A DNA stretch of 64,000 nt, from the NCBI GenBank assembly GCA_965216365.1, contig CBDCFT010000022.1, positions 62,001 through 126,000 of the forward strand. Direction: 5' to 3'. Of the stretch, positions 9,552 to 19,326 are shown piece after piece; positions within the stretch are counted from its first letter, which is position 1; each line of letters starts with the position of its first letter. The stretch is from CBDCFT01 sp965216365. GTDB taxonomy: Bacteria; Pseudomonadota; Gammaproteobacteria; Arenicellales; CBDCFT01. The position numbers and the translations under genes are program-made. Below the pieces are notes generated by a model, which saw only the letters and a list, made by a program, of their open reading frames with translations, was not told the origin of the DNA and searched no databases.

Positions 9552-10363
9552 ACGCGACTAACCCATCGCGACTCTCCCAATGCTTTGCCGCATTAAAAGC
9601 GGACAATCGAAACGGACTTATTACTTTTTTAACTGCCGGCGACCCGAATCCCGAGATCTCGTATCAGATTTTACGCGCACTTCCCGATGCAGGCGCGGAC
9701 GTGCTTGAAATCGGCATGCCTTTTTCCGACCCGATGGCGGATGGTCCGGCAGTTCAGGCTGCAAACCTGCGCGCACTGGATGCAGGCATGACGCTGGCAA
9801 AAACCCTGGCAATGGTAGAACGCTTTCGAAATGAAGATGCGCTTACACCGGTTGTTCTTATGGGGTATTTCAATCCGATCTACCGTTACGGAGTTGAGCG
9901 ATTTGTACACGATGCAAAAGACGTTGGTGTCGATGGATTGATCATTGTCGACCTGCCAGCAGAAGAAGATGACGAATTATGCCATCCCGCCATGACTGCC
10001 GGGTTAAACTGGATACGCCTACTCACACCAACGACATCGGCCGAGCGCCTCCCTGTCGTGTTAAAGAATGCGTCCGGTTTTGCTTATTACGTATCTATCG
10101 CCGGTATAACCGGAACACGCTCTGCGGCGATCGATTCCGTCGCTGACGCACTATCAGGTGTTCGCGAACATACCGAATTGCCATTGGCCGTCGGATTCGG
10201 CATACGCACACCCGAACAGGTTAGAGAAATTAACAACGTGGCGGATGCGGCAGTGGTTGGTTCGGCATTGATCGATCAGATTGCGACTCACATCGATCAG
10301 GACAAGGCACTCAACGAGTTACCGGAAATCGCCGCGCGATTTGTACGGCAACTGTCAAACTAA
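9548..10363 (+). CDS. trpA: Tryptophan synthase alpha subunit
   Basis: TrpA cleaves indole-3-glycerol phosphate and channels indole to TrpB. The 271-residue TIM barrel has the catalytic Glu in DVLEIGMPFSDPMADGP, with the conserved Asp just after it. GFGIRTPEQV and the YYVSIAGITG phosphate site are also present. It overlaps trpB by four bases and is followed by a strong hairpin at 10378-10410. Confidence 0.97.
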   Translation: MNATNPSRLSQCFAALKADNRNGLITFLTAGDPNPEISYQILRALPDAGADVLEIGMPFSDPMADGPAVQAANLRALDAGMTLAKTLAMVERFRNEDALTPVVLMGYFNPIYRYGVERFVHDAKDVGVDGLIIVDLPAEEDDELCHPAMTAGLNWIRLLTPTTSAERLPVVLKNASGFAYYVSIAGITGTRSAAIDSVADALSGVREHTELPLAVGFGIRTPEQVREINNVADAAVVGSALIDQIATHIDQDKALNELPEIAARFVRQLSN

Positions 10364-10377
10364 GTCGAAACGGCAGG

Positions 10378-10410
10378 CACAAAACCGGATTTAATCAATC
10401 CGGTTTTGTG
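10378..10410. terminator. Bidirectional intrinsic terminator between trpA and the FimV-like gene
   Basis: A perfect 14-bp stem (CACAAAACCGGATT paired with AATCCGGTTTTGTG) closes a 5-base loop. Each arm carries a run of four A or T at its outer part, so the hairpin can end transcripts from both sides. It lies between the convergent trpA stop at 10363 and the minus-strand stop at 10434. Confidence 0.85.
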
Positions 10411-10433
10411 ATCGAATTAATGATCCTGAATAA

Positions 10434-12962
10434 CTATGAATGTAAGTTCGCCGCGAGCTGGGTAGCCAAAACCGAAGCCTGTTCGCGTTGTTGATCGGAA
10501 CCTTCCTTCATCGCCTGCTCGATTAAATCCCGGGCATTTTCGATATCGCCCATGTCGATATAGGCCTTCGCCAGATTGATCTTGGTACCCACACCGTCCC
10601 ATTGCACGGTGGAATCATCAAAATTGTCGGCATCCGTACTACCGTTACCGTTAGCTCCCGATCCATTATTTGCTGCATGCGCCTTACCGGTTTCTGATTC
10701 TTCAAGTGTGGATTCGCCATCTACAGAATCCGCGTTATTCGAATCGGAACTGGAAATCGCCGCAGAGCTTGCATCGGAACCTGAAACGTTATTTACCGCC
10801 AGGTAGGGGTTTCGTTTTTCCCCGGTACCCTGGTCACCGAATTCCGAACCCACAATAGATTCAATCTCGTGATTACCCTCGTCCAGAGACGATAACGCCA
10901 AGCCTAAATCATCGTCCATTGCGCCGAGTCCATCATCTTCAAATAATTCGTGACCGGGCAGGTATTCCCTTCCCATGTCAACAACGCGCTGCCACTGATC
11001 CGGCTGACTGATTGGCCAACTTGATTTCAACTCTCCCGCGAACTCGGAAAAACTGCGAACATCATTACCATGCCGATACACGTCTAACAGCTCGAGCGCG
11101 AGTTCAGGATGATCGGGGTTTTCTTCCAGCGCATCTCGCAGCACCTGCTCCGCCTCTTCCTGGCGGCCATAGGCGATGTAAACTTTTGCTTCAGCAATCG
11201 GGTCGAAGTGTCTTTCCGCCTTCTCGGCCGCAAGGGCAAGAGAGCTACCCGTTAGATTGCTTTGTTGTTTCGCACTTTCCTTTTCAGCATCGAGAACCGC
11301 TTTCTCTATCTCCTGATCCTCCACCTTACGGCGTCGTCGGATTGCCCATAAACCTAAGAACGATGCGATTATTACGCCAAAAAGAGTAATCTTTTTTGTT
11401 TGTTCGTCGAATGCCAGATTACCGCTGAGCCGTTGCCACCAGGTGCTGCTGGTCTGTGCGCTGACATTCTTTATTTCGCCCTCTTCCCGGTTCAACCCGG
11501 TAGCGCTGCTATCGTCGCCGTCGGCCCCTTGAATAATTTCTTCGACGCTGGCGCTGACATTGGACGCAGCCTGCACTTCGACAGATTCGGCTGCACTGCC
11601 TGCTTGATCGTCAATCGTGCTGTCCGCGCCTGTCGTAGCCCCGATTTCGCCAACTGTTACCTCACCGGACTCAACCCCAAGCACTTCAACACTCTCGAGT
11701 TCCTGGTTTTGCAGTAACGCGAGATCACCTTGTTCAAATTCCAACACCTTTGCGGCATTTCGGAATTCCTCCAGAACTCTGGCAGAGCGTTCAAATTTCT
11801 CTTCAAGAAAACGCATGCGTTCACGCAATTCTTGGTTCTCCAGATCACGCGCCAGAATGGATTCTTCCAACAATGTGATTCGTGTGGTTAGCGTCTGTAC
11901 CGCACTGGAAATATCGTTCGGGTCAATTGACTGGCGCGCGGCAGCGATTTGCTCGGCACTGATTCTGTCCTGAGCCGAGTACTCACGTATATCCGCACCC
12001 ACGATTTTTAAAAGCGGCTTACCGGCTGAGTCACTGGCTTCAGAGGTGCTACCACTATCCGCCACCACCTGCTCCGTTGTCTGTGACGACTCCGTTGCCT
12101 GAGTGGAATCAGTTGATACGCTAGCGCCAGTAGCGGATGTGTTGTCGGTGCCGGCAATTGCCGTCGTGCCGGATACGGTTTCGTCGACGCCGCCGGGTAT
12201 CGACAAGACACTGCCCATCAGCAATAGATTCTGGTTACCGTTTGCGAATGCCTGTGGGTTTGCGTTCACAATGGCCGTCATCATTTCATTCAGACTGACA
12301 CCACCCGGCCGGTCAATTTTACTGGCGATGCCCCACAATGTGTCACCGCGTTTTACCGGACCATACCGCCCGCCCGAAAAATCAAGTGCACTGGATTCAG
12401 TTGTCGTTTCGACGCTGCTTTGCGCCGGTTGCGGGCTTGAGCGCTGCACACCTTCATTGGTCAGCACCACTTGTGCCGGCTCGTTTTGTACCGGCGCTGG
12501 TTCTATCTCTGCAATCGAAGGCGCGGCAATTGCGTTTGTGTTGGTCGCATATTCCTGCGGGCTCAATAACGCCGTGTACTCGTGTAAAAGTTTACCTCCG
12601 GACCATTCCAGCGCAACCAGAAACTGTACATAGGGTTCAGCAACTGGTTTGTCGGATGTGATTTTTATCAAAGCGCGTCCATCGGTACTGCGGACGGGTT
12701 CAAAACGAAGATTTTGCAAATAGGGCAGCCGCGCGATGCTGGCCCGCGCGAATTCGGATTTTGATGCCAACTCCGGCACCATTGTGGCGAATTCCGCATC
12801 ACTGACATTGTTAAGTGTTATTACCGCAGAAAAAGGCTCGTCGAGCTTCGAGTTGACTGTCAACGTGCCCATGTTCAGCGCGTATACGCCGACACTCCAA
12901 CTGCCGGCAACCAGAACCAGGGCGAATCTGGCGAGTATTTTCAGTCGTTCGTTGTATGTCAT
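10434..12962 (-). CDS. FimV-like polar/pilus assembly protein, shorter paralogue with one LysM
   Basis: FimV is an inner-membrane peptidoglycan-binding protein that in Pseudomonas supports type IV pilus assembly, cAMP signalling and cell-pole organisation. I start it at the ATG at 12962, preceded by GGAG seven bases upstream, giving 842 residues. Domains: a signal/anchor, the FimV N-terminal domain (MGTLTVNSKLDEPF near residue 32 to EYTALLSPQEY), a LysM at about 200-257, a coiled coil at about 364-424, a transmembrane helix at about 522-540, a cytoplasmic TPR-like block at about 584-667 and the FimV C-terminal motif (NLAKAYIDMGD) at about 787-842. It follows a larger FimV paralogue on the same strand, 92 bases away. 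Confidence 0.9.
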   Translation of the reverse strand: MTYNERLKILARFALVLVAGSWSVGVYALNMGTLTVNSKLDEPFSAVITLNNVSDAEFATMVPELASKSEFARASIARLPYLQNLRFEPVRSTDGRALIKITSDKPVAEPYVQFLVALEWSGGKLLHEYTALLSPQEYATNTNAIAAPSIAEIEPAPVQNEPAQVVLTNEGVQRSSPQPAQSSVETTTESSALDFSGGRYGPVKRGDTLWGIASKIDRPGGVSLNEMMTAIVNANPQAFANGNQNLLLMGSVLSIPGGVDETVSGTTAIAGTDNTSATGASVSTDSTQATESSQTTEQVVADSGSTSEASDSAGKPLLKIVGADIREYSAQDRISAEQIAAARQSIDPNDISSAVQTLTTRITLLEESILARDLENQELRERMRFLEEKFERSARVLEEFRNAAKVLEFEQGDLALLQNQELESVEVLGVESGEVTVGEIGATTGADSTIDDQAGSAAESVEVQAASNVSASVEEIIQGADGDDSSATGLNREEGEIKNVSAQTSSTWWQRLSGNLAFDEQTKKITLFGVIIASFLGLWAIRRRRKVEDQEIEKAVLDAEKESAKQQSNLTGSSLALAAEKAERHFDPIAEAKVYIAYGRQEEAEQVLRDALEENPDHPELALELLDVYRHGNDVRSFSEFAGELKSSWPISQPDQWQRVVDMGREYLPGHELFEDDGLGAMDDDLGLALSSLDEGNHEIESIVGSEFGDQGTGEKRNPYLAVNNVSGSDASSAAISSSDSNNADSVDGESTLEESETGKAHAANNGSGANGNGSTDADNFDDSTVQWDGVGTKINLAKAYIDMGDIENARDLIEQAMKEGSDQQREQASVLATQLAANLHS

Positions 12963-13054
12963 TTTGATTCTCCGTCGCAAAGCGATTCCACGCATGCAGA
13001 AAGTCGAATATCGTTGTTATGTATTCCCATTCATGTCTAAAAATTATTCAAATG

Positions 13055-16000
13055 CTAACTTGTGGGTAGTTGCGCAGCCAATGCAGCTGCCTGGGAACGC
13101 TGTTGCTCGTTGCCTTCGCGCATTGCCTCGTCGATTAAATCACTGGCTGAGGCCGCATCTCCCATATCAATATAGGCCTTGGCCAGATCGAGCTTTGTAC
13201 CGATCGCATCCCATTGCAACGGATCGCCCGGTTCGTTACTTCCATCGCTACCGCTTGACGAACTTTGCGCTGTGCTCACAGACGTTGCCGCTTCGTCGCT
13301 TGAAGATGCCGCCGGTTCATTAATACTGTCGAGCAGATCCTCAGTATCGAAATCCAGCCCATCGCTCAGATCTGTTGTTGGCGTTGACTCCACCTCAGTT
13401 GAGATTTCATCGGACGTAACCGGTGAAACTGAAATATCGTCACCTGCATCCGATAAATCGCTGATATCAATCGTGTGGGCGTCGTCCATTGACGATGCCG
13501 GCCGGGTATCATCGTGTTCACCATTTGGCGACTCTTGCTCTTCACTCTTTATCGTGGCACTTAAATCGGATAGAGACGGTTCATCGTCGAATGCCGATGC
13601 AGCTCCACCCGCAACAGGTGCGGCACGTTTCATGGCTTTTTCAAGTAAATTACCCTCATCAGCACCGCTATCGGTTTCCGCCGCCTGTTGAACAGTGGAT
13701 GTGGCCGATTCGAGATTGACGCCGCCGCTTTGAATTGCGTCCAAAGCCGCCGACATGTCTGTGTCCGCACCAATGACATTCGCCGACGATACCGTTGTGT
13801 CACTGGATGGGGTTTGAGCATCAACATCCGCAGCTTGAGGTGCAGAATCCCCGCCGTCAGAATCGAATGCGATAGAGAATTCATCATCGCTTGACGCACC
13901 GGTAGTACCTATCTGCTTGTTGCCGACACCGATATCCTTGCTGGGTAGCTCTAAAGAACTTCCCGCAACCTGCATACTGGGCGCTTTACTTTCCACAACC
14001 TCTTGTGGCTCGGCGGGTTGGGCGAATTGCTCCACCACGTCCACCGCATCGTCAGCTTGCTCGAATTGCATGCTTTCTGCATCTCCGGTTTCGAATAATG
14101 CATTTCCGGGTAGCAAATCCTGCCCCTGGGTCACGACACGATCCCATAACTCCGGTTGTGAATTCGCCCATTTTCCTTTTAACTCCGCTGCCAGGGCGGT
14201 AAAAGCCGCAGTGTTATGACTGCGTCCGTAGACTTCCAATAGTTTTAATTCAACTTCGGGTTGATCTGCGTTATCGGAGAGTGCGTCACGCAGGACTTGC
14301 TCGGCCTCGTGCTCGCGGCCGTAAGCCACATAGACTTCCGCCTCCGCTACGGGATCAATCTTTCCACTCGGCATACTGTCCGCGCCGATTGCCGTGTCGT
14401 CATGCACCACCGGAGCCGCAGCAGCTTTTTTTGTTACCACCGGTGTTTCCATTGCCGGTTCTGGAATATAGTCGTCATCGGACTCATCGCTAGCTGATCG
14501 GCGGCGACGCAAAAACAGCATGGTACCAAGCCCGATCAAGGCCACGCCCCCCGCAAGAACACCCATTTGCTTAATATCGATACCGCCGATTGGATTAGCT
14601 GGAATCAAGCGATCCCACCACGGTGCGGAAGCTTGTTGCGTTACACGAACCTTTGCCGTTGTGTCGTTAACGTCTTCGACTGTTTCGCTCACCACATTCT
14701 GTGCTGCCTGGGCAGCTTCATCGACACTAGCCGCGGTATTATCCACTGCATCGCTGACAGTATTGGATACGTCGTCGCCAGCCGAATCCGCCCCCTGCGT
14801 TTGATTCGCCATGGCTTCGGATGAATCGCCTTGAATCGATTCTGACGATGACATGTTATCCATCGCTGCGTCTTCCACACTCTCCTGCCCGACCATTGTC
14901 GACGTCGATTCAGATGCAGCGGCGGCAGTCTCATCGGTTTGGTTGCTGGCTATGGGTTCTTCACCGGCATCGTTTATCAGGTCTTCCGCTACTGCCTGGG
15001 CTGAAGCATCGTTTTGCTCAATTTGTTCTTCCAGCATGGCGATTTTTTCGCGTAATGCCAGATTTTCGTCTTCTTTCGGCGCCAGAGATTCTTCCAATTC
15101 GTTTATGCGCTGCACCAAGGCTTGAACATTTTCGTCTTGTTGATTGGAAGACTCGTCTTGTTGTGTCGCTGTTGCTTGCGTTGTCTCGCCGGTGGCCGCA
15201 ATAGTTGTCTGCGTCGTCTCGGATGTTTCATCGGTTACGGCTTTTTCGACAACCTGCACAACCGGTTGCGTACTGGCTACGCCGCCACTGGTATCGACTT
15301 TAGGCCCGGAATACGGCGTACCGAAAGCCTGGCTGACCTGTTGGTCTGTGACCCTGGCCAGATCTGCGACGCCGGGAACATTTAAAACACTGCCACTGTT
15401 CAGGCTGTTTATCGTACCGTCGCTAAACGCGTCCGGATTGACCTGCAATAAGGCAACGGCCATTTGATAAGCGTCCGCACCGCCCGCGAGTGGTAAACGC
15501 GATGCGATACTCCAAAGCGTTTCACCCTCTTTCACCGGGCCGTATGTACCTGCACCACCGGCACTCGCGGCAGCCTGAGTCGTTGTTACCGCAGCTTGCG
15601 TTTTTTGCACAACCTTCTCGACCGGTTTCTGTTTAGCCACTGTTTTCACCGCCGGTTTTTCGCCGCTTAACGTGGCAAATTCCTGTGCCGCTGTGGACTT
15701 GGAAATGCGGGTGATTTCATCCGCAGCAGGAACATTCAAAACTATCCCCGCTTCGAGAGAATTAAAATTGTTGTTGGGGAAGGCCGCGGGATTCGAGCGC
15801 AGCAACGCCATAGCCATTTGATATTCATCCGCACCAGCCGGCAAACGTAAACGCGAAACGATACTCCAAACTGTGTCGCCACGTTTTACGATGACCTTCT
15901 CACCTGAACTGCTGTCAGCAGATGGTAGAGTCGTAACCGCTGTCGTCGTTTTTTGAGTCGAGGTCGTGCTCGTTTGCGAAGGCGTTGGTTTACTCGTTTG

Positions 16001-16417
16001 CACTCGCGCGACACCGTACTCCAACGGGTCAATCAGTGCTGTGTACTCGCGCACTACCTTGCCTTTCGGCCAGGTGAGCGAAATCACAAACTGCATGAAC
16101 GGATCGGTGACCGCTTCTGCAGAAGTAACGCGAATATGCGCGCGCTGGCCGTTATTGACTAATTCAATTTCCAGATTGGCCGAACCACCCATACGCTTGA
16201 TACCTGAACGGGCCAGGTCTTCGGCATCGGCAAACTGTGCCTGCAATGCGGCAAGCTCTGCGCTGGTCGCCGATGTTAATTCAACAATTCCGTCAAAGGG
16301 CTGATCGAGTTTCGAGTTTACCGTCAGTTTTCCAAGTCCAATGGCAAACGCGCCGCTTGAAAACAGACAAAGACTCAATATTCCAATTGCTGCGCCAACT
16401 TGCTTTCGTAATAACAT
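13055..16417 (-). CDS. fimV: FimV-like polar/pilus assembly protein, larger paralogue with two LysM domains
   Basis: This 1120-residue protein has the same plan as its downstream neighbour but two LysM domains. It has a signal peptide ending near AFA, the FimV N-terminal domain (LGKLTVNSKLDQPF), LysM copies at about 179-232 and 291-349 and a short coiled coil at about 431-469. A transmembrane helix follows at about 616-635, then a TPR-like block at about 682-772, a long acidic Ser/Asp-rich linker and the FimV C-terminal motif (DLAKAYIDMGD). The LysM copies should hold periplasmic peptidoglycan while the acidic tail stays in the cytoplasm. AGAGG lies seven bases before the ATG. It directly follows asd, the place of fimV in Pseudomonas, so I treat this copy as the orthologue. 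Confidence 0.92.
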   Translation of the reverse strand: MLLRKQVGAAIGILSLCLFSSGAFAIGLGKLTVNSKLDQPFDGIVELTSATSAELAALQAQFADAEDLARSGIKRMGGSANLEIELVNNGQRAHIRVTSAEAVTDPFMQFVISLTWPKGKVVREYTALIDPLEYGVARVQTSKPTPSQTSTTSTQKTTTAVTTLPSADSSSGEKVIVKRGDTVWSIVSRLRLPAGADEYQMAMALLRSNPAAFPNNNFNSLEAGIVLNVPAADEITRISKSTAAQEFATLSGEKPAVKTVAKQKPVEKVVQKTQAAVTTTQAAASAGGAGTYGPVKEGETLWSIASRLPLAGGADAYQMAVALLQVNPDAFSDGTINSLNSGSVLNVPGVADLARVTDQQVSQAFGTPYSGPKVDTSGGVASTQPVVQVVEKAVTDETSETTQTTIAATGETTQATATQQDESSNQQDENVQALVQRINELEESLAPKEDENLALREKIAMLEEQIEQNDASAQAVAEDLINDAGEEPIASNQTDETAAAASESTSTMVGQESVEDAAMDNMSSSESIQGDSSEAMANQTQGADSAGDDVSNTVSDAVDNTAASVDEAAQAAQNVVSETVEDVNDTTAKVRVTQQASAPWWDRLIPANPIGGIDIKQMGVLAGGVALIGLGTMLFLRRRRSASDESDDDYIPEPAMETPVVTKKAAAAPVVHDDTAIGADSMPSGKIDPVAEAEVYVAYGREHEAEQVLRDALSDNADQPEVELKLLEVYGRSHNTAAFTALAAELKGKWANSQPELWDRVVTQGQDLLPGNALFETGDAESMQFEQADDAVDVVEQFAQPAEPQEVVESKAPSMQVAGSSLELPSKDIGVGNKQIGTTGASSDDEFSIAFDSDGGDSAPQAADVDAQTPSSDTTVSSANVIGADTDMSAALDAIQSGGVNLESATSTVQQAAETDSGADEGNLLEKAMKRAAPVAGGAASAFDDEPSLSDLSATIKSEEQESPNGEHDDTRPASSMDDAHTIDISDLSDAGDDISVSPVTSDEISTEVESTPTTDLSDGLDFDTEDLLDSINEPAASSSDEAATSVSTAQSSSSGSDGSNEPGDPLQWDAIGTKLDLAKAYIDMGDAASASDLIDEAMREGNEQQRSQAAALAAQLPTS

Positions 16418-16434
16418 AGTCTTACCTCTTAATT

Positions 16435-17475
16435 TCAGGCGTTAGCCACTCGGTCGAGCGCCATTGAATTGTGGATGATCGTTTCGGCAATTTGCACGCT
16501 GTTCAAAGCGGCCCCCTTGCGCAGATTATCGGAAACCACCCACAGGTTTAATCCTCGTGGATGGGAAATATCGTTACGGATACGGCCAACATAAACCGCA
16601 TCGTGGTGTGCGGCATCAACCGCAGCAGTTGGGTACCTCAACGCATCGATATCATCGATGACTTCAATTCCAGGCGCGTTGCTTAACAACTCGCGCGCAA
16701 TCTTTGCATCAATCGGTTGTTTGGTTTCTAGATGCACTGCTTCAGAATGACCGTAATACACCGGAATGCGCACAGCGGTGGGGTTCACCTGAATCGATTC
16801 ATCCTGCAGTATCTTTCGCGTCTCCCAAACCATTTTCATTTCTTCCTTGGTATAACCGTTGTCCTGAAATACATCGATATGCGGTATGGCATTAAACGCA
16901 ATCTGTGTGGGTATTTCTTTCGCGCTTACGGGATGTTTGTTTAACACAGCACCGGTTTGTTCTGTCAATTCATTCATCGCACTATGACCCGCACCAGACA
17001 CAGCTTGATATGTGCAAATATTGATTCGCTCGATTCCCACCGCATCGTAGATGGGTTTGAGCGCGACGACTAACTGAATGGTCGAACAATTTGGATTGGC
17101 AATAATGCCGTTGTGCAAATCAATCGCGCCAGGGTTTACTTCCGGTACGACTAATGGAATGTCATCGTTGTAGCGAAACTGCGATGTGTTATCGATAACC
17201 CAGCAGCCTGCGGCTGCGGCCTTCGGCGCGTAAATTTTCGAAACGGATGCGCCGGCGGAAAACAAACCAAAATCGACTTTAGAAAAGTCGAAATCTTCCA
17301 AATTTAAAACTTCGATGTCGTGGTCTTTGAAATGAATTGTTTTCCCCGCCGAACGGGCACTCGCCAGAGGAAAGATTTGGGCTACAGGAAAATCACGCTG
17401 CTCCAATATGGAAAGCATGGTTTCTCCGACTGCCCCAGTGGCGCCGACCACCGCGACGTTGTACTGAGTCTCCAT
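16435..17475 (-). CDS. asd: Aspartate-semialdehyde dehydrogenase
   Basis: Asd reduces aspartyl phosphate to the semialdehyde for lysine, threonine, methionine and diaminopimelate synthesis. The 346-residue protein begins with a Rossmann NADP site (VGATGAVGETM), has the catalytic cysteine in NPNCSTIQLV and the substrate-binding QAVSGAG and YGHSEAVH segments. It belongs to the shorter non-enteric class of the family. It lies between leuB and the FimV genes on one strand, as in many gammaproteobacteria. Confidence 0.96.
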   Translation of the reverse strand: METQYNVAVVGATGAVGETMLSILEQRDFPVAQIFPLASARSAGKTIHFKDHDIEVLNLEDFDFSKVDFGLFSAGASVSKIYAPKAAAAGCWVIDNTSQFRYNDDIPLVVPEVNPGAIDLHNGIIANPNCSTIQLVVALKPIYDAVGIERINICTYQAVSGAGHSAMNELTEQTGAVLNKHPVSAKEIPTQIAFNAIPHIDVFQDNGYTKEEMKMVWETRKILQDESIQVNPTAVRIPVYYGHSEAVHLETKQPIDAKIARELLSNAPGIEVIDDIDALRYPTAAVDAAHHDAVYVGRIRNDISHPRGLNLWVVSDNLRKGAALNSVQIAETIIHNSMALDRVANA

Positions 17476-17558
17476 GTTTAAATTTTAACGTTTATTTGGC
17501 CTTGAGCTTTGTAAAAGAATGTTAACAAACCGGCACAAAACTGTTTTAGTATAACAAG

Positions 17559-18647
17559 TTATGCAAGATTTGAGTGTAATTGATTTAGCACAGCATCACC
17601 CATAGCGGCAGTGCCCACTAATGTGTCTTGGGCGGTCGCAATATCGCTGGTGCGAAGTCCCTGATCCAATACCTCACCTACAGCCTTTTCAATCGCATCC
17701 GCCAACTCCGGTTTATCCAATGAATAACGCAAGGCCATGGCCAAAGACAAAATAGTCGCCAATGGGTTAGCTTTATTTTCACCAGCAATATCGGGTGCCG
17801 AACCATGCACCGGCTCGTACATTCCTTTACCGTTTTTATCCAACGAGGCGGATGGCAGCATGCCGATGGAGCCGGTCAACATGGCAGCGGCGTCCGACAA
17901 AATATCGCCAAACATATTGGTGGTGACAATAACGTCGAATTGCTTGGGTTCACGTATCAGTTGCATGGTAGCGTTATCCACATAAAGGTGATCTAACGTA
18001 ATATTTGGGTATTTTTTACCCACTTCTATCACGACTTCACGCCATAATTCTGTAGAAACCAGCACATTGGCCTTATCCACTGATGTCAGCCGTTTGTTGC
18101 GCCGTTGTGCGACCTGGAATGCGCTATGTGCAATACGTGCGATCTCGGATTCGCTATAAGCCAAGGTATTAAACCCTTCGCGCTCGCCGTTATCTTTGCT
18201 GCGAATACCGCGTGGCTCGCCAAAATAAATACCACCGGTCAGCTCGCGCACAATCATGATATCCAGCCCTTCGACCAGCTCGGGCTTCAACGAAGAGGCT
18301 GCCGCCAGCTGCGGATAAAGGATTGCCGGGCGCAAATTGGAAAACAACTCCAGCTCAGAACGCAGGCCTAGTAACGCGCGCTCAGGCCGCAAATCGCGCT
18401 CAATAGTGTCCCATTTTGGCCCTCCGACCGCTCCGAGAATGACCGCATCGGCTGATTGGCATAAAGCAAGGGTGTCGTCAGGCAGGGATTTGCCGGTCGC
18501 ATCGTAAGCTGCACCACCCACCAGCGCCTGTTCGTACTCCACATCCAATCGATCTGAACCCTTGAAAAAATCAATTATTTTTATGGCTTCGGTGAGTATT
18601 TCGGGACCAATACCATCCCCTGCCAATATGGCAATCTTGTCTGTCAT
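17559..18647 (-). CDS. leuB: 3-isopropylmalate dehydrogenase
   Basis: LeuB oxidatively decarboxylates 3-isopropylmalate using NAD. The 362-residue protein has GDGIGPEI at the start, ELTGGIYFG and the substrate-binding arginines in the middle, and the metal/NAD region NMFGDILSDAAAMLTGS and PVHGSAPDIAGEN near residues 240-290. It is the last leucine gene of the leuC-leuD-leuB run, 31 bases after leuD. Confidence 0.97.
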   Translation of the reverse strand: MTDKIAILAGDGIGPEILTEAIKIIDFFKGSDRLDVEYEQALVGGAAYDATGKSLPDDTLALCQSADAVILGAVGGPKWDTIERDLRPERALLGLRSELELFSNLRPAILYPQLAAASSLKPELVEGLDIMIVRELTGGIYFGEPRGIRSKDNGEREGFNTLAYSESEIARIAHSAFQVAQRRNKRLTSVDKANVLVSTELWREVVIEVGKKYPNITLDHLYVDNATMQLIREPKQFDVIVTTNMFGDILSDAAAMLTGSIGMLPSASLDKNGKGMYEPVHGSAPDIAGENKANPLATILSLAMALRYSLDKPELADAIEKAVGEVLDQGLRTSDIATAQDTLVGTAAMGDAVLNQLHSNLA

Positions 18648-18678
18648 ATAGCTTGTCTTAGATTAATTTAAAATGTCG

Positions 18679-19326
18679 TCAGGCTACGCCGAATAACCAC
18701 GGCTGCGCATCACGTCGTTGTTGTTCGTAAGTCCAAATAGCGTGTGCATGTTGCAGAGTCAGGTCTATATCATCCAACCCGTTGATTAGGCAGTGTTTTT
18801 TAAACTCTTCCACATCGAAGTTGTAGGTTTCGCCAGCCGGTGTGGTAACGCTCTGCGCCTGCAAATCAACCGCCAGTGTGTAGCCTTCATTAGCGAAGGT
18901 ATCCGCCATAAGCGAATCGACTGCGCTCGCATCGAGCTTTACCGGCAAAATCCCGTTCTTAAAGCAATTTCCATAAAAAATATCGGCAAAACTGGGTGCG
19001 ATGACGCAGCGGATACCGTAATCCAGCAGCGCCCAGGGTGCGTGTTCACGTGAGGAGCCGCAGCCAAAATTTTCCCGCGCCAATAAAATCTGCGCACCCC
19101 GATAACGCGGCAGATTCAACACAAAATCCTTGTTTAGAGGGCGGTTAGAGCAGTCTTCGCCGGGTTCGCCTTTATCCAGATAACGCCATTCGTCGAAAAG
19201 ATTAGGCCCAAAACCGGTGCGTTGTATGGATTTCAGGAATTGCTTGGGAATTATGGCGTCGGTATCGACATTCGCGCGGTCGATAGGGATAACCAAACCA
19301 TTTATACTGGTAAATGCTTCCATCAT
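18679..19326 (-). CDS. leuD: 3-isopropylmalate dehydratase small subunit
   Basis: LeuD pairs with LeuC to isomerise 2- to 3-isopropylmalate. The 215-residue protein shows the family signatures DTDAIIPKQFLKS near residue 20 and NFGCGSSREHAPWAL near residue 85. Its start overlaps the leuC stop by four bases, so the two subunits are translationally coupled. Confidence 0.97.
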   Translation of the reverse strand: MMEAFTSINGLVIPIDRANVDTDAIIPKQFLKSIQRTGFGPNLFDEWRYLDKGEPGEDCSNRPLNKDFVLNLPRYRGAQILLARENFGCGSSREHAPWALLDYGIRCVIAPSFADIFYGNCFKNGILPVKLDASAVDSLMADTFANEGYTLAVDLQAQSVTTPAGETYNFDVEEFKKHCLINGLDDIDLTLQHAHAIWTYEQQRRDAQPWLFGVA

